Assembly: GCA_937888775.1 (NCBI GenBank)
Contig: CALAQT010000068.1
Span: 1-64,000, forward strand
DNA: 64,000 nt
DNA from: an uncultured Actinomycetes bacterium
GTDB lineage: Bacteria; Actinomycetota; Thermoleophilia; Solirubrobacterales; Solirubrobacteraceae
Direction: 5' to 3'
The notes under the pieces were generated by a model. That model saw nothing but the letters and a program-made list of their open reading frames with translations, did no database searches and was not told the DNA's origin. Below are positions 46,389-55,440 of this stretch, one piece after another. Within the stretch, counting starts at the first letter, position 1, and each line of letters begins with the position of its first letter. A program made the position numbers and the translations under genes.

Positions 46389-47786
46389 ATGACCGAGCAC
46401 GAGGCAGACCTCTTCGGCGGCACCGCATCGGGTGCGGCCTCCACGCCGGCCGGCGGCGCGCCACTCGCCGCACGGATGAGGCCGCGCAGCCTCGACGAGT
46501 TCGCCGGCCAGGACCACGTCGTCGGGCCGGACAGCATCCTGCGGCGCGCGCTCGAGGCCGACAAGCTGCCCTCACTGATCCTCTGGGGGCCGCCGGGCAG
46601 CGGCAAGACGTCGCTCGCCATCATCCTTGCGCAGATGTCGGGCGCGGCCTTCGAATCGGTCAGCGCGGTGTCGTCGGGGGTCGCCGAGCTGCGCAAGATC
46701 ATCGAGAGGGCCCGGGCCCGCCAGCGGATGGGACAGCGAACCATCCTCTTCATCGATGAGATCCACCGGTTCAACAAGGGCCAGCAGGACGCGGTGCTCC
46801 CGGACGTCGAGAGCGGCACCGTCTGCCTCCTCGGTGCGACCACGGAGAATCCCAGCTTCGAGGTCAACGCGGCGCTGCTGTCGCGGGCGCGGGTGCTCCG
46901 CCTCGAGGGCCTCGGTGAGGAAACCCTTGGCATGCTCATCGATCGCGCCGTTGCCGATCCGCAGCGAGGTCTGGGCTCGGGCGAGGTCATCATCGAGCCG
47001 GAGGCTCGGCAGCGCCTGGTCGCGCTCAGCGGCGGCGACGCCCGCGTCGCGCTGGATGCGCTCGAGCTGGCGGTTGCCGCCACCCGTGACCAGAACGGGG
47101 TGGCCCGGGTCGATGTCGCCGCCGTCGAGGGCGCGCTGCAGAATCCCTCCCTGCTCCACGACAAGGCGGGGGATCAGCACTACTGGGTGGCGTCGGCCTT
47201 CATCAAGTCCATGCGCGGCAGCGACCCCGATGCGGCCATCTATTGGCTCGCCCGCATGCTCGAGGCCGGCGAGGACCCGATGTTCTGCGCACGCCGGATG
47301 GTGATCCTCGCCGCCGAGGATGTCGGCCTGGCCGACCCCGCGGCGTTGGGGGTGGCCGTCGCCGCCCAGCAGGCGGCCCATTTCGTCGGCATGCCCGAGG
47401 CCTACCTTCCCCTGGCCGAGGCCGCGCTGTACCTGGCCGCCGCGCCGAAGAGCAACTCGGCGATGCGCGCCTACACGGCGGCGATGGACGACGTTCACGA
47501 GACCCTGCACCAGCCCGTGCCGCTGCACCTGCGCAACGCGTCGACGTCACTGACGCGCGGGATGGGCTTCGGCGCGGGGTACCGCTACGCCCATGACGCG
47601 CCCGGCGCGGTTGTCGACCAGCAGCATCTGCCCGACAGCCTCGCGGGCAGGCGCTACTACGCACCGACGAACAACGGGGCGGAGGCCGCCGTCGCCGCAC
47701 GGCTCGAGGAGATCCGCGCGACGCTCGCCCAGCGGCGGTCGACCGGCGGCGACGCACCGGCGCCGTCGTCGTTCCAGCACGGCTGA
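46389..47786 (+). CDS. rarA: replication-associated recombination protein A
   Basis: 465 aa AAA+ ATPase. RMRPRSLDEFAGQDHVVGP opens the family; Walker A is WGPPGSGKTSLA, Walker B RTILFIDEIHRFNKGQQDAV, sensor 1 LLGATTENPSFEVNAALLSR. The C-terminal tetramerisation domain is present (WVASAFIKSMRGSDPDAAIY, GEDPMFCARRMVILAAEDVG, GMGFGAGYRYAHDAPGAV). It acts at stalled replication forks. Start ATG 46389 is 108 bases from the divergent GDPD gene. Complete. Confidence 0.95.
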   Translation: MTEHEADLFGGTASGAASTPAGGAPLAARMRPRSLDEFAGQDHVVGPDSILRRALEADKLPSLILWGPPGSGKTSLAIILAQMSGAAFESVSAVSSGVAELRKIIERARARQRMGQRTILFIDEIHRFNKGQQDAVLPDVESGTVCLLGATTENPSFEVNAALLSRARVLRLEGLGEETLGMLIDRAVADPQRGLGSGEVIIEPEARQRLVALSGGDARVALDALELAVAATRDQNGVARVDVAAVEGALQNPSLLHDKAGDQHYWVASAFIKSMRGSDPDAAIYWLARMLEAGEDPMFCARRMVILAAEDVGLADPAALGVAVAAQQAAHFVGMPEAYLPLAEAALYLAAAPKSNSAMRAYTAAMDDVHETLHQPVPLHLRNASTSLTRGMGFGAGYRYAHDAPGAVVDQQHLPDSLAGRRYYAPTNNGAEAAVAARLEEIRATLAQRRSTGGDAPAPSSFQHG

Positions 47787-47810
47787 CGCCGCCGTCCGCC
47801 GGCCCGCAAC

Positions 47811-49007
47811 TCAGGCCGGGTGGCGTAGGGCGCGGTCCAGCGCCGCGACGGTGCGCTCGATGTCCTCGTCGCTGTGCACCGCCGAACAGAAGGCACTGGT
47901 GTGGAGAAGGTCGACGCCCTCCGCGCGCAGCCGGACGGCGAGGGTGGCCTGGCGGTCGGCGTCGGCGAGCGCGAGGTGGAGGATGCTGACCAGCCTGCGC
48001 ACGTGGCCGTCCACACCTCGGCGAACCAGGACGTCGCGCCAGCCCGCCTCGAGCTTCGCGGCCGCGGCCGCGGCGAGTTCCTGGGGGCCGCCGTCGGCAC
48101 ACAGCTGCAGGGTGGTGATCCCGGCGGAGGCGGTCAGCGGGTTGGCGTTGAAGGTGCCCGGGTGGGCGATGGTCGAGGCGAGCAGGTCCATCAGCGCGCG
48201 ACGGCCCCCGAGCGCTCCTCCGGGAAGGCCGCCCGCCATGACCTTGCCGAAGACGGAGAGGTCGGGGGTGATGCCGAGCATCGACTGCATGCCGCCGGTG
48301 CCGACTCTGAAGCCGGTCACCACCTCATCGATGACCAGCAGCGTGCCTGTGGCAGCGCACGCGTCCGCGAGTGCGGTGGCGTAGCCGTCCGGCAGAGGCG
48401 TGCGGCCGTAGTGGGCGCCGGAGCCCTCGAAGATGACCGCGGCCACCTCCCCGGTGGCCAGGCGCGCGCGCAATGCGTCCACGTCGTTGCCGGGCACCAC
48501 CGACGTGGTCAGCAACTGCGCCGCCGCGACCCCCGCCGGCACCCGCGGCACGCCACCGTCGAGGTTGACGCTGACCGCGTCGGACCAGCCATGGAAGTGG
48601 TCGTCGAGCTTCACGATCACGTCGCGGCCGGTGGCGGCGCGCGCAACGCGCAGCGCGAGCATCGCAGCCTCGGTTCCGGACGCCGTGAAGCGCACCTCGT
48701 CGACCGATGCAACCATCGAGCAGATCAGCTCGGCCCACTCCACCTCGAGCGGATGTCCCGCGCCGTAATGCGTCCCGCGGCTCACCTGCGCACACACCGC
48801 GGCGACGACGGCCGGGTGGGCGTGGCCGAGAAGCAGTGCTCCATGGCCCATGGTGTAGTCGATGAGCTCGCTGCCGTCGACCAGCCACTTGCGCGAGCCG
48901 GCGGCGCGGGACACATAGATCGGCGGTGCGTAACTGCGCGCGATGTGGGTCGCGCCGCCGGGGAGCACGCGGGCGGCGCGGGCGGCGAGGTCGCCATCGG
49001 TGGTCAC
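47811..49007 (-). CDS. class III aminotransferase, glutamate-1-semialdehyde aminomutase-like
   Basis: 398 aa from GTG 49007, chosen because it gives the family start (LAARAARVLPGGATHIARSY). PLP-fold signatures: GSELIDYTMGHGALLLGHAH, RFTASGTEAAMLALRVARAA, YHGW-like DHFHGWSDAVSVNLDGG, LLVIDEVVTGFRVGTGGMQS, and the Schiff-base Lys in LSVFGKVMAGGLPGGALGG. Whether it is HemL itself or a paralogue is unclear; no haem genes are adjacent and the sequence looks like the paralogue group. Confidence 0.85.
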   Translation of the reverse strand: MTTDGDLAARAARVLPGGATHIARSYAPPIYVSRAAGSRKWLVDGSELIDYTMGHGALLLGHAHPAVVAAVCAQVSRGTHYGAGHPLEVEWAELICSMVASVDEVRFTASGTEAAMLALRVARAATGRDVIVKLDDHFHGWSDAVSVNLDGGVPRVPAGVAAAQLLTTSVVPGNDVDALRARLATGEVAAVIFEGSGAHYGRTPLPDGYATALADACAATGTLLVIDEVVTGFRVGTGGMQSMLGITPDLSVFGKVMAGGLPGGALGGRRALMDLLASTIAHPGTFNANPLTASAGITTLQLCADGGPQELAAAAAAKLEAGWRDVLVRRGVDGHVRRLVSILHLALADADRQATLAVRLRAEGVDLLHTSAFCSAVHSDEDIERTVAALDRALRHPA

Positions 49008-49169
49008 GCCGGCATTGTGGCCGGTCCGGTCGGATGCGGGGCCGGATCGGCCCCCGATGGTGACGGTACGCGATCGTAGCAACCTCGCAACCTTCCTATG
49101 AAGACGATGTGCGCGGCCGATGTCGCAATCTGCTGTGAGGCCTTGACTTTCGCGGCGATGTCACCGTGA

Positions 49170-51488
49170 ATGACTGCACAGGCCTACGTCCACCGGAAAA
49201 TGCATACGCTGTTCAAGGTGATGGGGGTGGGGGGATCTGCGCGCGTCACCCTGGCGACCATCCTGTCATTGGCTGCCGTGATCGGCATGAGCGCGCCCGC
49301 AGCGGCGTCCGCGGGTGGGCCTGCCGGTGCCGCTCCGGTGCGTCCCAGCATGCTCGGCGCGGCGGCGTCCGCGGTCAGCGGCGGAGTCGTCCTCGACGGC
49401 AATGGTGTGCTGCACCCGTTCGGCGCTGCGAGCGTGGCAGCTGGGAGCGCGCCGCAATGGCCGGGGTGGAACATCGCTCGCGCCGTCGCTCTGCTTCCGG
49501 ATGGCACCGGCGGCTGGACGCTGGACGGGTTTGGCGGCGTCCACAACTGGGGCTCGGCCCCTTCGATTGACGCGCCGACGTACTCGAGTGACCCCGGCGC
49601 AAGGGCGTCGGCCTACTGGCTCAATTGGGACATCGCGCGCGCCCTGGTCATTCTTCCCGACCACGTCAGCGGCTACGAGCTCGACGGCTACGGCGGGATG
49701 CATCCCTTCGGCCCCGAGGCGACCGACTTCGGTCAACCGGTCTACTGGTCGGGCTGGGACATCGCGCGCGGCTTGGACATCTCCGTGAACGGCGCGGGGG
49801 TGGCCACCGGGGGCGTGATCCTCGACGGGTATGGCGGTCTGCACACCTTCGGCGCCTATCCCACCAACCTCACCAACCCGTATCACAGTGGTCGTGACGC
49901 CTACCGGGCCATTCACGCGAGCGGCGGAATCGTGTACACGGTCGCACGCTACGGCCTCGTCACGGGGGTCTCAGGCGGCGGGACAGCCACAGTCGATCCA
50001 GACTGGCGCGGCTACACGGATTTCGGCGACACCGAGCTGCTCCGTGACATCGTTCTCACCGGGACCGGGACGACCGTCACTCAGCAACCGGTGTCGACGA
50101 TGGCGAAATGGGCGTGGTCGAACCTGCTCCAGTCGCAGCGCGGCGGGGTGAGCCTCGACGGCTACGGTGACCTCGCACCGTTCGGCGGGCTCGCGCTGAA
50201 CAGGGTGGACGCGCCCACCTGGCAAGGCTGGGACATCGCCCGTGATGTGGTCGTCCTGCCCGACGGCAGCGGCGGGTGGACACTCGACGGGTTCGGTGGC
50301 GTGCACAGCTGGGGCGCTGCTCCGCCGATCTCGGCACCCACGTACTCCGCTGATCCCAGGGCGCGCGCCCCCGCGTACTGGCCTGGATGGGACATCGCCC
50401 GCGCGCTTGTGGTCCTGCCCGACAAGGTGAGCGGGTACGAACTCGACGGCTATGGCGGGCTGCACAACTTCGGAGCGGCGCCGCCGCTGCAGACCCCCGC
50501 GTACTGGGGAGGCTGGGACATCGCACGCGGGCTGTACATCAGTCTCGACCCCGCGGGGACCCCTGTCGGTGGAATCGTCGTCGATGGATACGGTGGATTG
50601 CACAACTTCGGTGCCGATGTTCCCACGATCACACGCGCCCCGTACTCGCCGGGGCGCGACCTGGCCATGAAGCTCGCGGTGACGCCGAACGGGAACGCCT
50701 ACGAGGTCTTGCGATGGGGCGTGACCGCCGACCTCAGCGGCGGCAACCTCCGGCCGTACTGGGACGGTTACGCGGACGCTGGATCGCGGGACATCGTCCG
50801 CGAGGTGACGTTCGTGGGCGGCGACGACATGCCGCAGCAGCAGGGCCAACCCGTGTCCGGGGGCGCACGGTCCGCCTATCGTGCCGTCGCCTGGACCAAC
50901 CAGATCCCGGTGGGGACTGTTCGCCAGTCGATGCCGCTGGACTGCGAGGCGGCTGCACTCCAGGAGGCTCTGTCGGCGGTCGGCGTCAACATCTCACAGG
51001 AGCAGATCGTGGCGGCCCAGAACCCCGACACCCGTGCTGCCCAGGTGTCCAATGGGACGATCGTGCGCTGGGGTGACGCGTACACGAACTTCGTGGGCGA
51101 CGTGCGCGGCTCGGAGGCGCGCTACACGGGGTACGGTGTCTACGCCCCGGTGGTCGCGCAGCTCACCGAGCAATACGGGCGCACCGCGACAGTCGTCGAG
51201 GGCGGCAGCGTCAACGATGTCTTCGCCGCCGTCGGCCGGGGCGAGCCCGTGGTGGTGTGGACATCGAACACCTTCCAGGCCGTGGGCATGAGCGCCTGGA
51301 GCGCGTGGGACGGACGCTCGGTGCCGTACGCTCTCACTGAGCACGCGGTCACCGTCATCGGCGTCGATTACGCGGCCCAGACCATCACGCTCAACGACGT
51401 GGGTGTCGGGCGTGACAAGACCTTCACCGTGAGCCAGTTCGCCTCCTTCTGGTCGAGCTTCGGCAACATGGCGGTGGTGATCGGATGA
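49170..51488 (+). CDS. secreted repeat protein with C-terminal C39-like peptidase domain
   Basis: 772 aa from ATG 49170 (ATG 49200 possible). Signal peptide about residues 11-48. Eight repeat units follow, each built on G-G/Y-x-LDGYGGLHxFG plus xYWxGWDIARxLxxxPD. They fall into two blocks of four (about 71-230 and 324-480). Each block is followed by a non-identical 65-residue linker (GYTDFGDTELLRDIV; GYADAGSRDIVREVT), so the whole block plus linker is duplicated. Residues about 578-772 form a papain-like C39_2 peptidase domain: Cys592 in MPLDCEAAALQEAL, His725 in LTEHAVTVIGVDYA, and Asn742/Asp743 in ITLNDVGVG. It is coupled to a lipoprotein gene by a 4-nt overlap. The repeats may form propeller blades that bind cell-wall or protein ligands; substrate unknown. 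Confidence 0.82.
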   Translation: MTAQAYVHRKMHTLFKVMGVGGSARVTLATILSLAAVIGMSAPAAASAGGPAGAAPVRPSMLGAAASAVSGGVVLDGNGVLHPFGAASVAAGSAPQWPGWNIARAVALLPDGTGGWTLDGFGGVHNWGSAPSIDAPTYSSDPGARASAYWLNWDIARALVILPDHVSGYELDGYGGMHPFGPEATDFGQPVYWSGWDIARGLDISVNGAGVATGGVILDGYGGLHTFGAYPTNLTNPYHSGRDAYRAIHASGGIVYTVARYGLVTGVSGGGTATVDPDWRGYTDFGDTELLRDIVLTGTGTTVTQQPVSTMAKWAWSNLLQSQRGGVSLDGYGDLAPFGGLALNRVDAPTWQGWDIARDVVVLPDGSGGWTLDGFGGVHSWGAAPPISAPTYSADPRARAPAYWPGWDIARALVVLPDKVSGYELDGYGGLHNFGAAPPLQTPAYWGGWDIARGLYISLDPAGTPVGGIVVDGYGGLHNFGADVPTITRAPYSPGRDLAMKLAVTPNGNAYEVLRWGVTADLSGGNLRPYWDGYADAGSRDIVREVTFVGGDDMPQQQGQPVSGGARSAYRAVAWTNQIPVGTVRQSMPLDCEAAALQEALSAVGVNISQEQIVAAQNPDTRAAQVSNGTIVRWGDAYTNFVGDVRGSEARYTGYGVYAPVVAQLTEQYGRTATVVEGGSVNDVFAAVGRGEPVVVWTSNTFQAVGMSAWSAWDGRSVPYALTEHAVTVIGVDYAAQTITLNDVGVGRDKTFTVSQFASFWSSFGNMAVVIG

Positions 51489-52045
51489 GGGCGCGCGTGG
51501 CGGTGGTCGCCCTGACCTGCGCCGCCGCGACCGCGGCGTGCGGGTCGACGGCACCAGCTCCGGCACCGTCGGGCACCACGACCTCGCGCGGCGCCGTGGC
51601 GACCACGGCTGCACCGCCGGCCATGACCACAAGTGCTGCGCCGTCACCGACACCATCCACGCAGCCGTCACTCGCCGGGGCGATATCCGGACAGCCCGAC
51701 TTCACGTTCTCGGTGCCGGGCGGCTGGACGGTGCTCCAGGAGGACGCGCACCAGGTGACGCTCGGGCAGAACGTTGGCGGCGCGGTGGTCGCCGAGATCC
51801 GGATGTCGCTCGACCCCGCGCTCGAGCAGACCGCGGGGATGCGGACCACCGCGGTCGACGGGTCCCCGGCGTACATCGCCTCGGCGGGCGACGGCAATGG
51901 CGGCAACTTCCAGCGCGACGTCCTGGTGCGCCGCGCCCACGCGTTCTACGAGATCCTCTGCACGCCCTACAGCGGCTCCACCCCGGGCGCTGTCACGGCG
52001 AGCTGTTCGGCCTTCACCGCGTCGGTGCGCTTCTCCGGCGGGTGA
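51485..52045 (+). CDS. lipoprotein co-translated with the repeat-peptidase protein
   Basis: 186 aa from ATG 51485 (ATGA overlap). Lipobox ALTCAAATAAC-GS, Thr/Pro/Ala linker (residues about 20-70), then a compact domain (DFTFSVPGGWTVLQEDAHQV, AYIASAGDGNGGNFQRDVLV, AHAFYEILCTPYSGSTPGAV) resembling PsbP/LpqN-type lipoprotein folds. Two Cys near the end may pair. The overlap suggests it works with the upstream protein, for example as its membrane tether, receptor or inhibitor. Confidence 0.72.
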   Translation: MRARVAVVALTCAAATAACGSTAPAPAPSGTTTSRGAVATTAAPPAMTTSAAPSPTPSTQPSLAGAISGQPDFTFSVPGGWTVLQEDAHQVTLGQNVGGAVVAEIRMSLDPALEQTAGMRTTAVDGSPAYIASAGDGNGGNFQRDVLVRRAHAFYEILCTPYSGSTPGAVTASCSAFTASVRFSGG

Positions 52046-52115
52046 GCGACGCGGTGCCTAGCCGTGGCGACGGGCAGCGATCGGCGACAATCGCCGGGCG
52101 ACACAGCACAGCAAT

Positions 52116-52152
<37 letters not shown>

Positions 52153-52254
52153 GTCTTTCAGCCGGGTCAGAAACCCCTTATGGCGAACTCGCTGATCTTA
52201 GGAACTTCACTTTAGAGCGCCCAGAATGACCACGGATGACAGTCAGGGCAGATC

Positions 52255-52278
52255 GGGGGCATACATTTGGGGCATACA
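52255..52278. repeat. GGGGCATACA direct repeat, period 13
   Basis: GGGGCATACA occurs at 52256-52265 and 52269-52278 with TTT between. It lies about 105 bases inside the tRNA-Cys junction, a place where integrase arm sites usually lie. Confidence 0.5.
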
Positions 52279-52389
52279 GGGCGGCCACCATGAGGGTTCC
52301 GTTACAGATCCAGTTTGAACTGAGTGATGGCGTCAGTCGCTCAACTCCGATCGCGCTGCCCGCCGCTCCCAGCCCGATGACTCGTGTCG

Positions 52390-52959
52390 TTACGGAACCA
52401 GCCATTCCCCTTGGTCCCCGCCGCCGAAGGTATCGAGGCTGAGTTTCACCTGGGTAACCGGGGTTGCCGTGGGGACTTGAAAGGTCACGAATCCGTCGGC
52501 AGACTCGCCAGGGGCGATGTTGATGAGGTCACTCGGGAAGCCGGGTCCGGCGGTGGTGTCGCCAGAGATGTCGATGGAGTACGAGTGCGACGCCGCATCT
52601 TGCACCGTGACGTTGGTGAGGATGCTCGTGCTATAGGCGGCGCTGCCGACGTTCTTGTAGCGCAGCTCCAGGGCGACCTCGCGCATCCCGGCGGGGGGCA
52701 CCGTGAACTGGCTGGCGGGCGAGCTTGGGTCGACCACCTTGACAAGGGTGACCTGCACCTTCTCGCCGGAGGAGGAGCCGGTCAAGTTGAGGGCGGCCCC
52801 GGCATGCGCCGCCGCTGCCGCGGGCGCGGTTGAACTCGACGGCGCCGGGCTGGAGGCTTGGTTGACAGTGGCGCCGCCGGAGCTGCCACAGCTGGCCGCG
52901 CCCGTGGTGGTGAGCGCGATGACGGCGAGTGCCCCGGTTCCGATGATGCGGTACTTCAC
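52390..52959 (-). CDS. DUF4352-type lipoprotein
   Basis: 189 aa. Signal with lipobox (ALTTTGAASC-GSSGG), a Ser/Ala/Pro linker, then an immunoglobulin-like domain of the telokin/DUF4352 type: VQVTLVKVVDPSSPASQFTV, REVALELRYKNVGSAAYS, LINIAPGESADGFVTFQVPT. It is the first gene inside the tRNA-Cys island, on the opposite strand. Envelope protein of unknown role. Confidence 0.78.
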   Translation of the reverse strand: MKYRIIGTGALAVIALTTTGAASCGSSGGATVNQASSPAPSSSTAPAAAAAHAGAALNLTGSSSGEKVQVTLVKVVDPSSPASQFTVPPAGMREVALELRYKNVGSAAYSTSILTNVTVQDAASHSYSIDISGDTTAGPGFPSDLINIAPGESADGFVTFQVPTATPVTQVKLSLDTFGGGDQGEWLVP

Positions 52960-53108
52960 GGCGTCCCTTTCTTGTTCGCCCGGGGTAGACGGTTGCGCGG
53001 GGCAGTGTCACAGGTTGGGAACGCGTCCTGTGCCCGATACCGTTCACGTTCACCGTCCGGCACGATCCGCCAGCGTTTCGTCGCCGATCGGCCGACGCCC
53101 GTACGGGG

Positions 53109-53217
53109 TCAGGCGTACTCGCGGTACTCCGCCAACTCGGCCAGCTCTTGCCCGGTCACCTTCAGAACCTGCTCTCCGTCGGCGTCGTCTCCGTCGAGCT
53201 GGAGGTCAGGGACGAGG
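53109..53217 (-). pseudogene. C-terminal fragment of an unidentified protein
   Basis: On the minus strand one frame over from the integrase fragment, DLVPDLQLDGDDADGEQVLK and VTGQELAELAEYREYA end at a stop at 53109. The acidic, protein-like composition suggests a genuine C-terminus joined to the integrase relic. Family unknown. Confidence 0.35.
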
Positions 53218-53358
53218 TCACTCTTGGGAACGAGCCGTCTTAGGAGGCGTGACGGTTAGGTTCCCGTCCGGGTGCCGCTGCATGGTGCCGACCACGCGCA
53301 GGGTCCCTCGCTCCAGGTCGACGTCCGTCCAGTGCACGCCGATGATGGGCGTCCAGTC
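53218..53358 (-). pseudogene. tyrosine-recombinase (phage-type integrase) fragment
   Basis: Reads GVHWTDVDLERGTLRVVGTM, QRHPDGNLTVTPPKTARSQE then stop. The LxWxDVDLxxGTL...PKTxxS pattern is the start of the catalytic domain of phage-type integrases, just after the first catalytic Arg. All catalytic residues (R, HxxR, Y) are missing. It is 1.1 kb inside the tRNA-Cys junction, consistent with the island's decayed integrase. Confidence 0.65.
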
Positions 53359-53370
53359 ACTAATGTGGGT

Positions 53371-54054
53371 TCACATACGCGCCAAGAGCTCCTGCTTCTT
53401 AGCAACAAACTCCTCCTCGCTGAGGACGCCAGCGGCGCGCAGTTCCCCAAGTTTGCGAATCTGATCCACCACGTCGGGCTGCGCAGGTGCGGCTGAAGCG
53501 GCCGGAGGCTGCTGTACGTTTGACGACCGCTCACGGATGGCCTGGGCGCCGAGTTGGAAATCCTTCATCTGCTTCTTCGCGATCGGCAGAGTGTTTGGCA
53601 GCTTCCAAGCGCTCGCCTTGTCTTTGCCGAAGTACGCAGCTTCCCGACCCTGCACGCCCCCCGCGGCGATTTCAAAGACACCGGTGAGCATAGATGCCCG
53701 AACCTCAACGGAATTGATGTTCCTGTACTCGAAGCTCGAGACCTTGCCCCCCAGCGTCTGTCCAGACCGCCAGCCCACCTTGATGATGAAGGCTCGGCGA
53801 TCTGTGAGCACCAGCGCTTGCGACTTGTTGATGCCAGCCAGACGGCATATGACTTCCTCGCCCGGCGCCAGAGCGTCGCCAAGAAGTTTCATCGACCGGG
53901 AGTGGATCTCGTTGAGCGGCAGTCCCACCGACGATGTGCCCAAGTTGACGACAGGCTCCTCTTCTTCGAGGATCTCATCGTTGACACTTTCCGAAATCTG
54001 CAGAGCCTCGTCCTGTGCGTCACCACCGTCCGTCTTGCCCTTCTTCTTAAACAC
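53371..54054 (-). CDS. PH-like plus SHOCT domain protein
   Basis: 227 aa. An acidic N-terminal segment (ESVNDEILEEEEPVVNLG) is followed by a bacterial PH-like domain (about 60-160; LAPGEEVICRLAGINKSQAL, LTDRRAFIIKVGWRSGQTLG, SSFEYRNINSVEVRASMLTG), and a C-terminal SHOCT helix (QIRKLGELRAAGVLSEEEFV). Cytoplasmic. It faces a second SHOCT protein across 450 bases. SHOCT motifs are thought to mediate oligomerisation or membrane association; no role is known. Confidence 0.78.
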   Translation of the reverse strand: MFKKKGKTDGGDAQDEALQISESVNDEILEEEEPVVNLGTSSVGLPLNEIHSRSMKLLGDALAPGEEVICRLAGINKSQALVLTDRRAFIIKVGWRSGQTLGGKVSSFEYRNINSVEVRASMLTGVFEIAAGGVQGREAAYFGKDKASAWKLPNTLPIAKKQMKDFQLGAQAIRERSSNVQQPPAASAAPAQPDVVDQIRKLGELRAAGVLSEEEFVAKKQELLARM

Positions 54055-54502
54055 CCGATCTCCCTTTGATTACCAGGTCGCAGGCGACTAGTGAGTGTAG
54101 TCTGGTCGATGGCTTCGGCTAAGGACAGGAGTGACCTGGCGGGCGCCCGCGCCGGCTGCGGCGCACTCAGGGTTAGCCGGACGGCCACCACCTCCGGTCA
54201 GGCCGCTCAGTCTGGCTTTAGCACGGTCGTCAGAAGGAGTTGGAGCCGAGTCACGACTTGCCGCGCCTCCAGGTTGTTTGCGGCCTAGTCCCTTGCTTCT
54301 GAGCGGCCCTGGCGCCAGCGTCTGACGCGCCTGACCGCGTTGCCGGGATAGTAGGCAAGCGTGGAGAAACGGCACCTACGCGAGGTTGTGTGAGGCCTGG
54401 CCATAGCGCGCTCCGGGCTACGCCCTCGACCCGGCCACAGCGATTACCAACTTTTGGGAGGCCGAGCATCTTTCGCCGGGCGGCGTGCGGGATACTGGAC
54501 CG
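54055..54502. other. divergent intergenic region between two SHOCT genes
   Basis: About 450 bases. No gene recognised. Should hold promoters for both flanking genes. Confidence 0.4.
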
Positions 54503-55345
54503 GTGGCTACGCACACTGCTCTGGCCTGTCCCAAGTGCGAGGCCACCAACTCGGTCAAGGACCGCGCTAAAACCTACAGATGCGCTTCGTGCAGGGCGGA
54601 GTGGCGCTTCAAACGCTGCGAGGGCTGCCAGGCCTCCTCAATCGTGGCTGAGGATGACGACGGCCGCTGGGCGTGTCCGCGTTGCTCTCGTTTGAATGCG
54701 TGGTTAGCCAAATGGAGCACCGCGGCCGCGGTGGTGGCCGAGAGCGGGCTCGTCGCCCGCCGTCGTTCTGAGAGCGAACTGGTCGCTGCCCGTCAATCTG
54801 ATCCTGTGGCTTTCCGACGCGCGACTTACCTGGGGGGATGGAAAGCGGCCCCAGACAGCATAGAAGGCCTACTCTCATTTGCCGAAGGTGGCATTGTCCT
54901 CACGGATTCCCGGGGTGGACAACCACTTCGCGTGCCCACCGCGGCAGTCGGTAGCGTCTTGGTAACTAGTGAACAGGTCGCGAAGTCCAAAGTTGGCCCA
55001 GTGCTCGCGTTCGGTGTACTGGGACTGGCAGCCAAGGGCTCCCGCAGCCAGGCGACGGTCGTCATTCACACGAAAGGTGAAGAGGCCGAAGCTGGCTACT
55101 TCACGATCCGAGACGTTTCGGCTGCGGAGGTCAAGGCAAAGATTGATGCCTGGATGCGAACCCGAGGCATCCCATGGCACGAAGACCGGCAACAGGATGA
55201 CTCAGCCGGCATCTCATCGTCCGCGACCGTCTCACCTCCGCTGAGCGTCGCCGACGAACTTAACAAGCTGGCGGGGCTGCGTCAGTCGGGTGTGCTGTCT
55301 GAAGAGGAGTTCGCGACGCTGCAGGCTCGGTTCATCAACGGGTAA
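54503..55345 (+). CDS. zinc-ribbon plus PH-like plus SHOCT protein
   Basis: 280 aa from GTG 54503. The N-terminus has zinc-ribbon Cys pairs: CPKCEATNSV, YRCASCRAEW, CEGCQASS and WACPRCSRLNAW (four CxxC knuckles). The middle (about 105-225) is PH-like: GIVLTDSRGGQPLRVPTAAV, ATVVIHTKGEEAEAGYFTIR. The C-terminal SHOCT reads DELNKLAGLRQSGVLSEEEF, nearly the same as in the divergent neighbour. Probably a nucleic-acid- or membrane-associated regulator. Confidence 0.75.
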   Translation: MATHTALACPKCEATNSVKDRAKTYRCASCRAEWRFKRCEGCQASSIVAEDDDGRWACPRCSRLNAWLAKWSTAAAVVAESGLVARRRSESELVAARQSDPVAFRRATYLGGWKAAPDSIEGLLSFAEGGIVLTDSRGGQPLRVPTAAVGSVLVTSEQVAKSKVGPVLAFGVLGLAAKGSRSQATVVIHTKGEEAEAGYFTIRDVSAAEVKAKIDAWMRTRGIPWHEDRQQDDSAGISSSATVSPPLSVADELNKLAGLRQSGVLSEEEFATLQARFING

Positions 55346-55440
55346 CGGATAGCCGTCGTCCTGCTTCTGGGCACGGCACTTACGATTCCGGTATCTTGGC
55401 TCCCTTCGGCGTCTTCTGGCGGGTAGGCTGAGCTTTCGGC

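Noticed and set aside
52302..52340. Possible integrase C-terminal tail (DAITQFKLDL) on the minus strand
   Set aside because: Only about a dozen codons before an upstream in-frame stop; too short to support, though the position near the tRNA-Cys junction is suggestive.
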